Positions 35,259 through 46,271 of a DNA stretch of 64,000 bases are shown here, in pieces. Source of the stretch: Hordeum vulgare subsp. vulgare (taxonomy: Eukaryota; Streptophyta; Magnoliopsida; Poales; Poaceae); the NCBI RefSeq assembly GCF_904849725.1, contig NC_058524.1:490055763-490119762 (forward strand), in the 5' to 3' direction. The notes beneath the pieces are model-generated. The model was given only the letters and a program-made list of their open reading frames with translations, was not told where the DNA came from and ran no database searches. Position 1 is the stretch's first letter. Each line of letters begins with the position of its first letter. The translations under genes were made by a program, and so were the position numbers.

Positions 35259-36192
35259 TGATACGTCTCCATCCTATCTACTTTTCCAAACTCTTTTGCC
35301 CTTATTTTGGACTCTAATTTGCATGATTTGAATGGAACTAACCCGGACTGACAGTGTTTTCAGCAGAACTAACCCGGACTGACGGCTGCCACGGGAGGGA
35401 TGGACAATAGATGTCATGCAAGTTCTTTTCCCTAAGCACGTATGACTACACATGGAATACATGCCTACATCACATTGACGAAAGGGAGCTAGCCACATAT
35501 CTCTCCGTGTTATAACTATTGCATGATGAATATCATCCAAATGAATCACCATCCCATTGCCTATGAGTTTGTCTCACTGCTGCTATTACTTGTCTTGCTC
35601 TGCACTGCTGCTGTTACTACTGTTGCTACTTGCTACTACTGTTACTACTGTCGCTTTCTACTGCTGCTACTTGCTACTGTTGCTACTTGCTACCGCTGTC
35701 ACTACTGCTGTTCCTTGCTAGTGCTGTTAATCGTTAGACTACTGCTACCTGCTACCTGCTACAATTCTGGTTCGCTCATCGTTGATGGGAAAAGACAATT
35801 TCTGTCAATGGGCAACTTCTGGCGCCATTGATAGGACCGTTAGAAATAGTCTACCGTGTCAACAGATCGTTTCTGACACCGTTGTTATCATACTACTTTG
35901 CTGCTGATACTTTGTGTGCAGATACTAATCTTTCAGGTGTGGTTGAATCTCATACATTCAGCTGCTAATACTCGAAAGTATCCTCTCACTTCTTGTCTGG
36001 CACATCAACAAATTTGGGTGGAATACTCTACCCTCGAAAACTGTCGCGAACCCATGCGCTGGTGGGCCATTGCAAGACAATTGCTAATTGTTGAGCAACT
36101 GGGAGCAGTTCTGGCTCTGTTGTTGCGAAGGCATCAAGTTAGGGACTCGTCAACAACATTCTTCTAGTGTTGTTGCCGGGGATTGTTAAGCA
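35259..36192 (+). repeat. 5' LTR of element f, with about 0.8-kb internal deletion
   Basis: Only 934 bp against 1,731 bp for the 3' LTR. The gap removes the segment equivalent to about 43005-43828, including hairpin, TATA box and probable transcription start. The LTR cannot function as a normal promoter. Confidence 0.9.
35336..35383 (+). repeat. 17-bp filler duplication at LTR deletion junction
   Basis: AACTAACCCGGACTGAC at 35336-35352 is repeated at 35367-35383, exactly at the deletion breakpoint (next base joins GGCTGCCACGGG). The 3' LTR has it once. Confidence 0.88.
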
Positions 36193-36201
36193 ACATTTTT
36201 C

Positions 36202-36219
36202 TGGCGCCGTTGCCGGCGA
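36202..36219 (+). other. Primer binding site, tRNA-Asp type (element f)
   Basis: TGGCGCCGTTGCCGGCGA, nine bases after the LTR. Confidence 0.85.
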
Positions 36220-36270
36220 AGGTATTGCTATATTCCCCGAGTCACTTGGGATTTATATCTGCTGATCACT

Positions 36271-39085
36271 ATGAAGGATCTCAAGGATCCAAAAACCAAA
36301 GTCTTCCACTCAACTACAAGGGGAGGCAAGGAGCTGCCATCTAGCTCTGCACTTGATTCACCTTCAGTTATGAGTAAGTTTGCGGCATCACCTCGTGCTA
36401 GAAATCTTGATATGTCGCCTGTGCTTGATGATGCTTAGGATGCTATTATGCTTGATGCTATGCTTGATGCTGCTAGAGATGCTATGCTTGATACTGCTTT
36501 GCCTGATGATGCTAGAGATGCTATTTTGCCTGATGATGCTATGCTTGATACTGCTAGAGATACTACTTTGCCTGATGTGCCACTAGGGGTATTCCTTGAT
36601 GCTCATATTGCTAGAATTACTGCCAATGCTCGTGATGCTTCTGAAACTGCCGATACTATTGACATAGAACCTGCTTTTGCTCCTGCTAGATCTAGCTCTC
36701 CTAGATATGAATTGTCTGATATACCTGAGGGTTACGATATGGAGGGAGAGATAGCTGAGAATTTTCTTGCGTGTAAGGATGCCTATGACACTGAGAAATT
36801 ACTTCTCATGTGGAAGGAAAAATATCTGAAAGCTAGGATGAAATACGACCCGAAGTTTGCCACTTCAGTTATCTTTATCACCGATAAGGATTATGAATTC
36901 TCTATCGATCCTGAGATAATCTCTCTAGTCAAATCTGATCCTTTCCACGGTTATGAGTCTGAGACGGTCGTAGCCCATCTTACCAAACTACACGATATAG
37001 CCACCCTTTTCACGAGTGAGGAGAAGATCCGCCACTACTATATCCTTAAGTTGTTTCCTTTCTCTCTAAAGGATGACGCTAAATCCCGGTTCGCTTCTCT
37101 TGCTCCTGGATGTGTGAGTAGTCCCGAAGGTATGGTCTATTACTTCTGTGAGAAATATTTCCCTGCCCATAAGAAGCAAGCTGCCTTGCAGGAAATATAT
37201 AACTTTGCTCAACTCAAAGAAGAGAGTCTCCCACAAGCTTGGGGGAGGCTCGTCCAGCTACAGAATACTTTGCCTGATCACCCTCTTAAGAAGAACGAGA
37301 TACTTGATATCTTCTATAACGGACTTACCGATGCCTCTAAAGAACACCTAGATAGTTGTGCCGGTTGTGTTTTTAGGGAACGAACTATAGAACAAGCCGA
37401 GACTCTACTGAATAACATCTTGATCAACGATAATGCTTGGACTATTCCCAAACCACCTCGTAAGCCAACTCCGAAGAAAATAGGTATTCTATTCCTCAGT
37501 CCCGAAGATATGCAAGAAGCCAAGAAATCTATGCAAGAGAAAGGAATTAGATCTGAAGATGTCAAAAATCTACCACCTATCGAAGAGATCCATGGTCTCG
37601 ATAACCCGATACAGGTAGTGGAAGTAAATTCTCTGCGTAGGTTTGATGAGAGTGATATTCCTTTTGATAAACCTGCTAGCCTATGCTTTGATGAATTTGA
37701 CAACTTTGTTGCCAAACAACAGAGTTTCAATGATTATGTTAGCAGACATTTGGAACAAAGTACTCGTATGCTTAGTCATTTAAGTGCTTGTGTAGTCAGA
37801 AATGTCAGTGATCTGAAGCTTCTCAGTAAACATGCCTCTATGATTACTACTCAGGTAGAACAAGTACTTAAAGCTCAGAATGATCTGCTCAATGAATTAA
37901 ATGACAACTCTGTCAGAGTCATTACTAGAGGAGGCAAAATGACTCAGGAACCTTTGTATCCTGAAGGTCATCCTAAGAGAATCGATCAAGATTCTCAAGG
38001 AATTAATGCAGATGCACCCAGTCATCCTAAGGAGAAGAAGAAGGATGATAGAAACCTCCATGTTAGTTCACCAAATACTTTCACACCTGAAGAACCAAAT
38101 GATATTTCTGCTTCTGATGCAGAAACACAATTTTGTATGAACATGAACCTCGTGACAATATGGACAACGATGTTCATAATGATGCTCAACCTAGCAATGA
38201 TAAGGATGTGGAGATTGAACCTACGGTTAATCCTGATAACCCAGAACGTAAGAGATACGATAAGAATGACTTCGCTGCTAGGAAGCACGGTAAAGAAAGG
38301 GAGCCATGGGTTCAGAGACCTATGCCCTTTCCTCCTAAGCCATCCAAGAAAAAGGATGATGAGGATTTTGAGCGCTTTATTGAAATGATAGGACCCGTCT
38401 TTCTGCAGATGCGGTTAGTTGATATGCTCAAAATGTCTCCGTATGCCAAGTACATGAAAGATATCGTGACCAATAAACGGAAGATACCAGATCTTGAGAT
38501 CTCCACCATGCTTGCCAATTACACTTTCAAAGGTTGAACTCCTAAGAAACTTGGTGATCCCGGAGTGCCCACTATACCTTGCTCCATTAAAGGAAACTAC
38601 GTAAGAACTTCCTTATGTGACCTTGGAGCCGGAGTTAGTGTTATGCCTCTCTCTCTTTATCGTAGACTTGAACTGGATAAGTTGACACCCACTAAAATCT
38701 CTCTGCAAATGGCCGACAAATCAACTGCTTTCCCTATCGGCATTTGCGAGGATGTGCCTGTTGTGGTTGCTAACACCACCATCTTAACGGACTTTGTTAT
38801 CTTGGATATTCCCAAGGACGATGCCATGGCTGTCATCCTTAGAGACCCTTTTTAAACACTTCAGGGGCTGTTATAGATTGCAACAAAGGCAATGTCACTT
38901 TCCATGTCAACGATAATGAGCATACCGTGCACTTTCCGAAGAAACCATATCAAGTACATTGCATCAATGCTATTGAAAAAACTTCATCGATTTTTATTGG
39001 GAGCTTTGAATGCCCTATTCCTCGTGTCAATATGAAGTATGAATTGCTTGTTGGGGAGATCCATATCCCCATTGAGGTGACTTAG
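36271..39085 (+). pseudogene. gag: gag-protease of element f
   Basis: Starts at ATG 36271 (MKDLKDPKTK), matching d. An N-terminal Asp/Ala/Leu repeat region is followed by the capsid domain (HYYILKLFPFSLKDDAK, QAWGRLVQL, FYNGL, about 37020-37400), a long polar linker, a conserved block with FIEMIGPVF and LEISTMLANY, and a protease of the D-L-G-A type (CDLGAGVS near 38618) with ILRDPF at its end. Lesions: TAG 36436-36438; 1-bp deletion near 38136; TGA 38535-38537; 1-bp deletion near 38847; final TAG 39083-39085. No RT follows, so the family member is non-autonomous by structure and not only by mutation. Confidence 0.9.
36437..36580 (+). repeat. Degenerate repeats in gag N-terminal region of f
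   Basis: Units such as GATGCTATGCTTGAT and GCTAGAGAT recur, encoding DAMLD/ARDA-type residues. Similar but different repeats lie in d at about 10980-11090 (minus), so this part of gag varies in length by unit gain and loss. Confidence 0.75.
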
Positions 39086-39887
39086 TGGCTATTCGAAAAT
39101 TCTCCGTTCTCTCTTGCGATTCGAGAAAGTTTTGTCATAAGGATTTGATCAACCCCATTGACGGATTTCTTTCGATGACCATGAAATGGATGAACCAAAG
39201 AGTCACATACCTCTGTTTTAAGCTTTCACTTTCTGGTGCTTAGAAGAAAATTGATAGGTTTAGTTTAGTTTTTCCTGTATTCTGTTTTAGCTTCCCGCAG
39301 AAAAATACCCCGAAAATAAAAGTTCTCCGATGGTCGTGAAAATATAGTATGATTTTTTCTGGAATATTTGAAAAATACTAGGACAGAGAGCTGGCCTGGG
39401 GGCCACCCCAGTGGGCCACAAGCCCTGTCACCGCGGCTACCCCCCTGGCCGCGACAAGCAAGCTTGTGGGGCCCACAGGGGCCCCCTCCACTCATTCCAG
39501 CTCCCATCCTCTTCTTCTTCCTCCAGAAAAAATTGTTTCGCTGCTCAAACCCGTGTTCTTGCTCATTTGGCTGTGATTTTCGATCTCCTTGCTGAAAGCA
39601 TCATTCTCCGAACCGTTTTGGGGAAATTACTCCTTGGTAAGTGACTCCTCCATTGGTCCAATTAGTTTTTGCTCTAGTGCTTTATCCTTCGCGTATTCTT
39701 GCTACCTTGGTGACCCTGTTCTTGACCTTGAAATGTTGATTTTAGCTGGTCCCAAGTAGTTTTAGCGCGTGATACGGTCTCTAGGCACTAGTAGGAGTAG
39801 TTGCTACGAGTTGGGTTAATCCTTACTCACTTTTCTTTCGAAGACTCTAAAAATTTAAGAATTTTTCAAAGCTAAAAAAGGAAAAAG
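39086..39887 (+). other. Non-coding segment of f where pol is expected
   Basis: 800 bp from the protease stop to the next ORF. It carries no RT, RNase H or integrase trace. Positions 39300-39510 are homologous to the LTR U3. GGTAAGT near 39635 is a possible splice donor. Confidence 0.7.
39300..39510 (+). promoter_or_regulatory. LTR-U3-like module inside element f
   Basis: Follows the order of the f 3' LTR at 43030-43215: AAAGTTCTC, TTTTTCTGGAA, TATTTGAAAAATAC, GTGGGCCACAAGCCCTGT, C-rich loop, AAGCTTGTGGGGCCCAC. Hairpin 39411-39476 has arms CCACAAGC/GCTTGTGG. No clear TATA box follows. It lies about 400 bp upstream of the ORF at 39888, so it may be, or once have been, a promoter for that ORF. 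Confidence 0.6.
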
Positions 39888-40955
39888 ATGAGGAGGTTCT
39901 TGAGATGATTTTCAAGCCGTAACCCCAAGGAGGATGAGAAGAACCTCCCCAAGTACGTGGTTCCTCGAGTCACGGAAGTTCGAGCTCGCGAGTGGCCAAG
40001 TGATGAATTTTTACGCGCCGCCGGGCTTTATGAAGACTTTTATCACTTGGTGGAGAACGCAGGTCTTACCGCGTTCGTTGAAGATAAGTGCTCACAATAC
40101 CTCCTCCTCACCAATAATTTCTTTCAAAGCTTCAACTTTTATCCGAGGAAAAATCCTCCCATGGTTGAGTTCATGTTGTACGATATCCCCCAGTGCATGA
40201 CACTACCGGATTTTCGCAATGCATGCAAATTACCTTATGTTGGGGATATTTATGATCCTCGTCCACGGGACTTGGAGAATTTCATAGGTACTATTGTTGT
40301 TGGAGAGGAGAGAGGAGTGTCTCATGCTAGAATTGCTAGCATACATTTTCCTGTGCTTCGGTACTTCTCATTATTTGTGAGAAAATGTTTGATTGGCCGT
40401 GGGGAGGCTGGATCACTTAGATCTCCACACCTTGCAGTTTTGCACGAAGGCCTTTATAGCACTAAGACTTATAGCCTAGGTGTTATAGTAGCTCAGCGGT
40501 TAAACACAAACCGTTCCAAAGGTGTCGTCTATGGAGATATCTATGCTACTCGTCTCGCTAGACACTTTGAGATACCCATTAGACTTCGCGAGGAAGAAGA
40601 GATGCTTCTTCCTGAGAAATATCTAGATTATGACAGCATGGTTCGCCATGATTTTCTGGATAGAGATGCTAGAAGACGGATGATTTATAACCTGGTATTT
40701 AGTCAGGGTACTCAAGAGACAATTACTTTGCCTGCTCCATCTTTGTTCCATCTTCATGCAAGCAGGTACATTATTATGCCCTCGGACATCTACGCATAGT
40801 GGGGCTTAGCCCAACCACAGGTGCCCGTGCCCGAGCCGCCAGTCGAGTACTAGACGCCAGTTTATCAGTGGGAGCCAGAGGAGCTCACACAGCAGTGGTA
40901 TCCACAGTCTTCTCCGGAGTATCTTGGAGCTGGTTATATCCCGCCTTGGGACTAG
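39888..40955 (+). pseudogene. ATHILA ORF-1-like gene in env position (element f)
   Basis: Reading from ATG 39888 (MRRFLR), one frame runs to TAG 40953-40955 with three internal stops: TGA 39906-39908 at codon 7, TAG 40797-40799 and TAG 40851-40853. The middle 280 codons are uninterrupted. AAGLYEDFYHLVENAGL, FQSFNFYP and an MLYDIP...CKLP stretch resemble the ATHILA ORF-1 family, a plant retrotransposon protein of unknown function lying between pol and the 3' LTR. I see no signal peptide or membrane helix, so it is not an envelope in any obvious sense. The C-terminus is Pro/Gln-rich. Absence of frameshifts over about 1 kb contrasts with the several in gag. Confidence 0.75.
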
Positions 40956-42884
40956 ACCAAGCTATGCCAAAATCCTAAGCTTGGGGGAGTACGTGTTCTC
41001 ACCGACCTTACATTCATGCTTATGCTTTTACTTTGTTCGCCGGTGTTTACACTTTTCCACTTTCTTATCCATGCTAGTTTATTTTTGTTTCTTGTTTCCT
41101 TGTTTTGTGTCCTTTTGAGAAAACCCAAAAAGATTTTCCTTTCTTCTTTTTGCTTGTTGGGATCTTTCTCGTGTAAATAGTTTTCTTTTTCTTTGGGTCA
41201 AGGTAGAAGATATTGGTTACAGTGTTTAGTGGCTCTTGCATGCATACCTGTTTAGCTTTCAAAGAGCCATATTACTTTGTCTTCTCCTTTGTGTTTGCCT
41301 GTATATTCAGCTTAGTCCATTGCACGAACATGCTTATTATTGTTCACATCGTTCGATCGTACAAGTGAAAGGCAATAATGATGATATATGATGAAGTGAA
41401 TGAGACTGGAAAAGCTGGTATGAACTCTATCTATTTTGTTTTTGTAAATATGACTAGCTTGTCGTACCAGATTGAGCTTTGTTGTGAGAGAACCATGTTT
41501 GAAGTGACAACTTAGAGATCATAGTTTCTGATGCCATGCTTATTTAGCTAGGAGCTTATAATGGTTTGTCTTGAATGCCAACATAGATTTTGAGATGACT
41601 ATTATGTAGTATGAAAGGATGGTATTCTCCTTTGAATGATTCAAGTGGCTTGACTTGGCGCATGTTCATGCATGTTGTTGAAACAAATCAACATAGCCTC
41701 TATGATGTTCGTGTTCATGGTGATTTATATCCTGTTCATGCTTGCATTCCATGTTAGTCAAACTCATTGCATCTTGATGACTGTTGTCGCTCTCTAGTTG
41801 GTCGCTTCCCAGTCTTTTGCTAGCCTTCACTTGTACTAAGCGGAATACTGCTTGTGCATCCACTTCCATAAACCCAAAAGTTTTTCCATCAGAGTCCACC
41901 ATACCTACCTATTTGCGGTATTTACCTGCCGTTCCAAGTAAATTTGCATGTGCCATTCTCTAAACCTTCAAGAAATAATCTGTTTTGCATGCCCGAACCG
42001 CTCATGTGGTGACAGGGGCTATTGGTATCTTCCATGTTAGGCGTGTTATCCTCGACATGTGTTCATTCACTGTCATTCACGAGAAAGGGGCCGGTAATTG
42101 GAATGCCCAGTTCCACGCTTAAATCGAAAACATAACTGTAAAACAAGACTCCCCCCGGATTGATGTTAGTATGGACGGTACGCGAGGATTTGGCTAGCCG
42201 TGGAGTGTGATTGATTGGTGGTGGGGGAGTTAAAACTTTACTTTTCTGTTTGGGAGCCGCCTATAGCATGAGTAGCGTGGAATATATTGAGAACTCTTGG
42301 TCATTACATTGACAATGAAAGCATGCCACCCAAAATTATTATCTCTGTTTTCAAAGCTTGAGCTCTGGCACCTCTTCAAATCAATGCTTCCCTCTGTGAA
42401 GGGCCTGTCTATTTATTTTCCCGTTGAGTCATCCTCTTCTTATAAGCACCAATTAGAGAGCACCTCTGTCATCTTTATGCTTTGCTTTTGATTGATATTG
42501 AGTATGACTATGATTGGATCTTCGTTCCTATGAATTACAATGTTTAGTCAACCCTTGATCTTTGAAAGTGCTCGGCATTTATGTTTTGCGGTCTCAGAAA
42601 GAGCTAGCGAGATACCACCTATTCATATTGCTTCATGCTTGTTTTGATTGAATTTTTGGTATCGGGAACTCATTATTATTTGCTCGCTAGCTGATTATGC
42701 CATTGATATTAGTTCATCGTGAGACCTTTGTGTCATTTACTTATGTGGTTAACTTGTGATCTTGCTGAAATTCTGGTTATGAGTTAGATATAGTTGCAAC
42801 AACAAGATCAAATAGAGTTTGTCAAAGTTTTTTTCTTTCTCTCTTAGTTTGTCAACTGAGTTGCTTGAGGACAAGCAAGGTTTT
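40956..42884 (+). other. 3' non-coding region of element f
   Basis: About 1.9 kb between the env-position ORF and the PPT. No coding domain on either strand. A PPT-identical AAGCTTGGGGGAGT lies at 40977-40990, 22 bp after the ORF stop. Long non-coding 3' regions are normal for Athila-type elements. Confidence 0.7.
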
Positions 42885-42899
42885 AAGCTTGGGGGAGTT
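42885..42899 (+). other. Polypurine tract of element f
   Basis: AAGCTTGGGGGAGTT directly before the 3' LTR TGATACG. The G-rich core primes plus-strand DNA synthesis in this group. Confidence 0.88.
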
Positions 42900-44630
42900 T
42901 GATACGTCTCCATCGTATCTACTTTTCCAAACTCTTTTGCCCTTGTTTTGTACTCTAATTTGCATGACTTGAATGGAACTAACCCGGACTGGCGCTGTTT
43001 TCAGCAGAATTGCCATGGTGTTGTTTTTGTGTAGAAATGAAAGTTCTCGGAACATCCTGAATATTTTCGGAGAATTTTTCTGGAAAATATGAAAAATACC
43101 TGCGCAAAGATCCACCGGAGGGGATGGGCCAGTGGGCCACAAGCCCTGTTGCCGCGGCCACCCCCTGACCTCGGCAACCAAGCTTGTGGGGCCCACGTGG
43201 CTCTGCCGCCCCCAACTCCAGCTCTATAAATTCACTTTCGCCCAGAAAAAAATTAGAGAGAAGAGTTCATTGCGTTTGTGATACGGAGGCACCGCCACAT
43301 CCTGTTCTTCATCTGGGGGACAGATCTGGAGTCCGCTTTGGGCTCCGGAGAGGGGAAATCGTCACCATCGTCATCATCAACCTTCTTCCCTCTCCAATTC
43401 CATGAAGCTCTTCATTGTTCGTGAGTAATCTATTCATAGGCTCGCTGGGCGGTGATGAGTAGGATGAGATCTATCACGTAATCGAGTTAGTTTTGACGGG
43501 GATTGATCCCTAGTATCCACTATGTTCTGAGATTGATGTTGCTACTACTTTGTCATGCTTAATGCTTGTCACTAGGGCCCGAGTGCCATGATTTCAGATC
43601 TGAAATTATTATGTTGTCACCAATATATGTGTGTTTTAGATCCGATCTTGCAAGTTGTAGTTACCTACTATGTGTTATGACTCGGCAACCCTGGAGTGAC
43701 AATAACCGGAACCACTCCCGGTGATGACCATAGTTTGAGGAGTTCATGTGTTCACCAAGTGCTAATGCGTTGTTCCGGTTCTTTATTGAAAGGAGAACCT
43801 TAATATCCCGTAGTATCCTTTTGGACCCCGCTGCCACGGGATGGATGGACAATAGATGTCATGCAAGTTCTTTTCCCTAAGCACGTATGACTACACATGG
43901 AATGCATGCCTACATCACATTGACGAACGGGAGCTAGACACATATCTCTCTGTGTTATAACTGTTGCATGATGAATATCATCCAAACGAATCACCGACCC
44001 ATTGCCTACGAGTTTGTCCCACAGCTGTTGTTACTTGTCTTCCTCTGCACAGCTGTTGTTACTACTGTTGCTACTTTCTACTGCTGTTACTACTGTTGCT
44101 TTTTACTGTTGCTACTTGCTACTGTTGCTACTTGCTACCGCTGTCACTACTGTTGTTCCTTGCTACTACTGTTACTCGTTACACTGCTGCTACCTGCTAC
44201 AATTCTGGTTCACTCGTCGTTGACGGGAAAAGACAATTTCCGTCAATGGGCAACTTCTGGCGCCCTTGATACGACCGTTAGAAATAGTCTACCGTGTCAA
44301 CAGATCGTTTCTGACACTGTTGTTATCATACTACTTTGCTGCTGATACTTTGCTTGCAGATACTAATCTTTCAGGTCTGCTTGAATCTGATACATTCAGC
44401 TGCTCATACTCGAGAGTGTCCTCTCACTCCCTGTCTGGCGAATCAACAAATTTGGGTCGAATACTCTACCCTCAAAAACTGCAGCGAACCCACGCGCTGG
44501 TGGGCCATTGCAAGACAATTGCTAATTGTTGAGCAACTCAGAGCAGTTCTGGCTCTGTTGTCGCGAAGGCATCAAGTCAGGGACTCGTCAACAACATTCT
44601 TCTAGTGTCGTTGCCGGGGACTGCTAAGCA
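42900..44630 (+). repeat. 3' LTR of element f
   Basis: 1,731 bp, the intact-length copy. The boundary with the interior is set by comparing 36192 and 44630: both read TAAGCA and then diverge. Contains the microsatellite-like stretch 44020-44190. Confidence 0.9.
43132..43231 (+). promoter_or_regulatory. U3 hairpin and TATA box of element f 3' LTR
   Basis: Arms CCACAAGC/GCTTGTGG with inner TTGCCG/CGGCAA (43132-43196); CTATAAAT at 43224-43231. Confidence 0.65.
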
Positions 44631-45434
44631 CTTCACACCTTTTGAGAGAGACATGCACTCATCGTGAATTCGCTAGAATGCTCATTGTGCTTCACTTATA
44701 TCTTTTGAGCTAGATAATTTTGCTCTATGTGCTTCACTTAGATCTTTTAGAGCATGGCAGTGCGTGACTTGGTAGTTGGTTTGTGCTATGAAAGTAGTCC
44801 CAAAGGTGATAGGTACCCAAAGAGGATACAAAAAACTTCCATCTTCATGTGCATTGAGTAGAAAGAGAAGTCTGATTCCTCTCAATTAGTTTTGAGACAT
44901 GGATTTGGTAATATTAAGAGTTATGTTAGTAGGGTGTTGTGGATCAGGAAATACTTGTGTTGAAGTTAGTGATTCCCGTAACATGCACGTATGGTGAACT
45001 GCTATGTTAGGAAGTCAGAGCATCATTAATCTATTGATTGTCATCCTTTGTGTTGTGGTCGGGATCGCGCAATGGTTAACACCTACCAACCCTTCCCCTA
45101 GGAGTATGCGTTTAGCACTTTGTTTCGATTACTAATAAAAACTTCCGCAACAAGTATGTGAGTTCTTCATGACTAATTTGAGTCCATGGTATAGATGCAC
45201 TTTTACCTTCCACCATTGCTAGCCTCTCTAGTACCGCGCAATTTTCGCAGGTGCACAAACTCACCATATGTCTTCCTCAAAACAGCCACCATACCTACCT
45301 ACTATGGCATTTTCATAGCCATTCCGAGATATATTGCCATGCAACTCCCAACGTTCCGTGTTATGACTTGTGCCATCGCTCTCATATTGCTATTGCATGA
45401 TCGTAATATAGCTAGCGAGATGTTTCAACGTCAT
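44631..45434 (+). other. Interior of element e, right part
   Basis: Continuation of e's non-coding sequence after f. It begins with the CTTCA duplication and CACCTTTTGAGAGAG and is cut by g at 45435 (GTCAT at 45430-45434 is g's duplication). No coding domain. Confidence 0.65.
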
Positions 45435-46271
45435 TGATACGTCTATTTTGCATCATGTTTCCATGTTGATATTTATCACTTCTTTGGCTGTTATTTCACT
45501 TCACGGTACTATTCTTATGCCTTTTCTCTCTTGTTTTGCAAGGTTTACACGAAGAGGGAGAATACCGGAAATTGGAATTCTGGCCTTAAAGGGGAGCAAA
45601 GTTGAGATACCTATTCTACGCAACTCCAAACGCCGTGAAAATCAACGGGGATTTTTTTTCCCAATTTATCAAAAATACTGGGCCGAAGAAGTGCCAGAGG
45701 GGCACCAGGGGGTGCCCACAAGCCTGCACGGCGCGGCCACCCCCCCAGGCCGCGCCATGGGGGCTTGTGGGCAGCCCACTGGCCCACTGGACCCCCTCTT
45801 TTGCTATATGGAAGGTTTCATCCAGGAAAAAATCACACAGTAGCTTTTCCGTGGTTTCGCCGCCGCCACGAGGCGAAACTTGAGCAGAACCAATCTAGAG
45901 CTCCGGTAGGACGATCCTGCCGGGGAAACTTCCCTCCCGGAGGGGGAAATCGTCGCCATTGTCATCACCAACACTCCTCTCATCGGAGGGGACTTGTCAC
46001 CATCAACATCTTCATCAGCACCATCTCATCTCCAAACCATAGTTCATCCGTTGTAACGAATCTCCGTCTCGCGACTCCGATTTGTACTTGTAAGGTTGCT
46101 AGTAGTGTTGATTACTCTTTCAAGTTGATGCTAGTTGGATTATTTGGTGGAAGAGTTTATCTTCAGATCCTTGATGCTACTCATTACCTCTCTGATCATG
46201 ATTATGATTATGCTTTGTGAGTAGTTACTTTTGTTCCTCAGGACATGGGATAAGTCATGCTAATAGTAGTT
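45435..46271 (+). repeat. 5' LTR of element g, left piece
   Basis: TGATACGTCTATTTTGC start; interrupted at 46271 by the whole of h. The right piece (56455-57147) continues at the matching LTR position (TCATGTGAATTTG). Confidence 0.88.
45713..45811 (+). promoter_or_regulatory. U3 hairpin and TATA-like box of element g LTR
   Basis: Outer arms CCCACAAGCC/GGCTTGTGGG and inner arms GGCGCGGCC/GGCCGCGCC, both perfect; CTATATGG at 45804-45811. Confidence 0.65.

Larger units (their letters stand above)
35259..44630 (+). mobile_element. Element f: Sabrina-like Athila element lacking pol
   Basis: 9,372 bp, plus strand, flanked by CTGCA (35254-35258) and CTTCA (44631-44635), one mismatch. 5' LTR 35259-36192 (internally deleted), tRNA-Asp-type PBS, broken gag and protease, no RT, RNase H or integrase, an LTR-like promoter segment, a broken ORF-1/env-position gene, about 1.9 kb of non-coding sequence, PPT and 3' LTR 42900-44630. 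LTR divergence is about 6% over two hand-compared stretches, older than a and b. Confidence 0.9.
32338..45434 (+). mobile_element. Element e: Fatima-like non-autonomous Gypsy element, interrupted
   Basis: Plus strand. 5' LTR 32338-33868 (TGATACGTCTCCAACG start), tRNA-Asp-type primer site, a small gag remnant, then non-coding sequence typical of Triticeae Fatima-type derivatives (GGGGATGCCC / GGCATCCC near 35040-35120). Interior resumes at 44631-45434 after element f, and element g truncates it at 45435. At the f junction the host text rejoins as TTGCTGCA / CACCTTTT. No pol is visible. Family name tentative. Confidence 0.75.

Noticed and set aside
35523..35831. Leu/Cys/Tyr-rich ORFs that look like membrane proteins (also 43964-44345, 11457-11819, 47552-47824).
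   Set aside because: They translate the GCTACTGTT-type microsatellite-like stretch of the LTRs in different frames. The hydrophobic look comes from repeat composition.
36380..36586. Met/Leu/Cys-rich ORF resembling a membrane peptide.
   Set aside because: Out-of-frame reading of the repeat region of f's gag.
39888..40955. A viral envelope gene in f, or in g and h.
   Set aside because: Env position only. No signal peptide, membrane helix or fusion motif is visible. f resembles ATHILA ORF-1 and g/h encode a coiled-coil protein.
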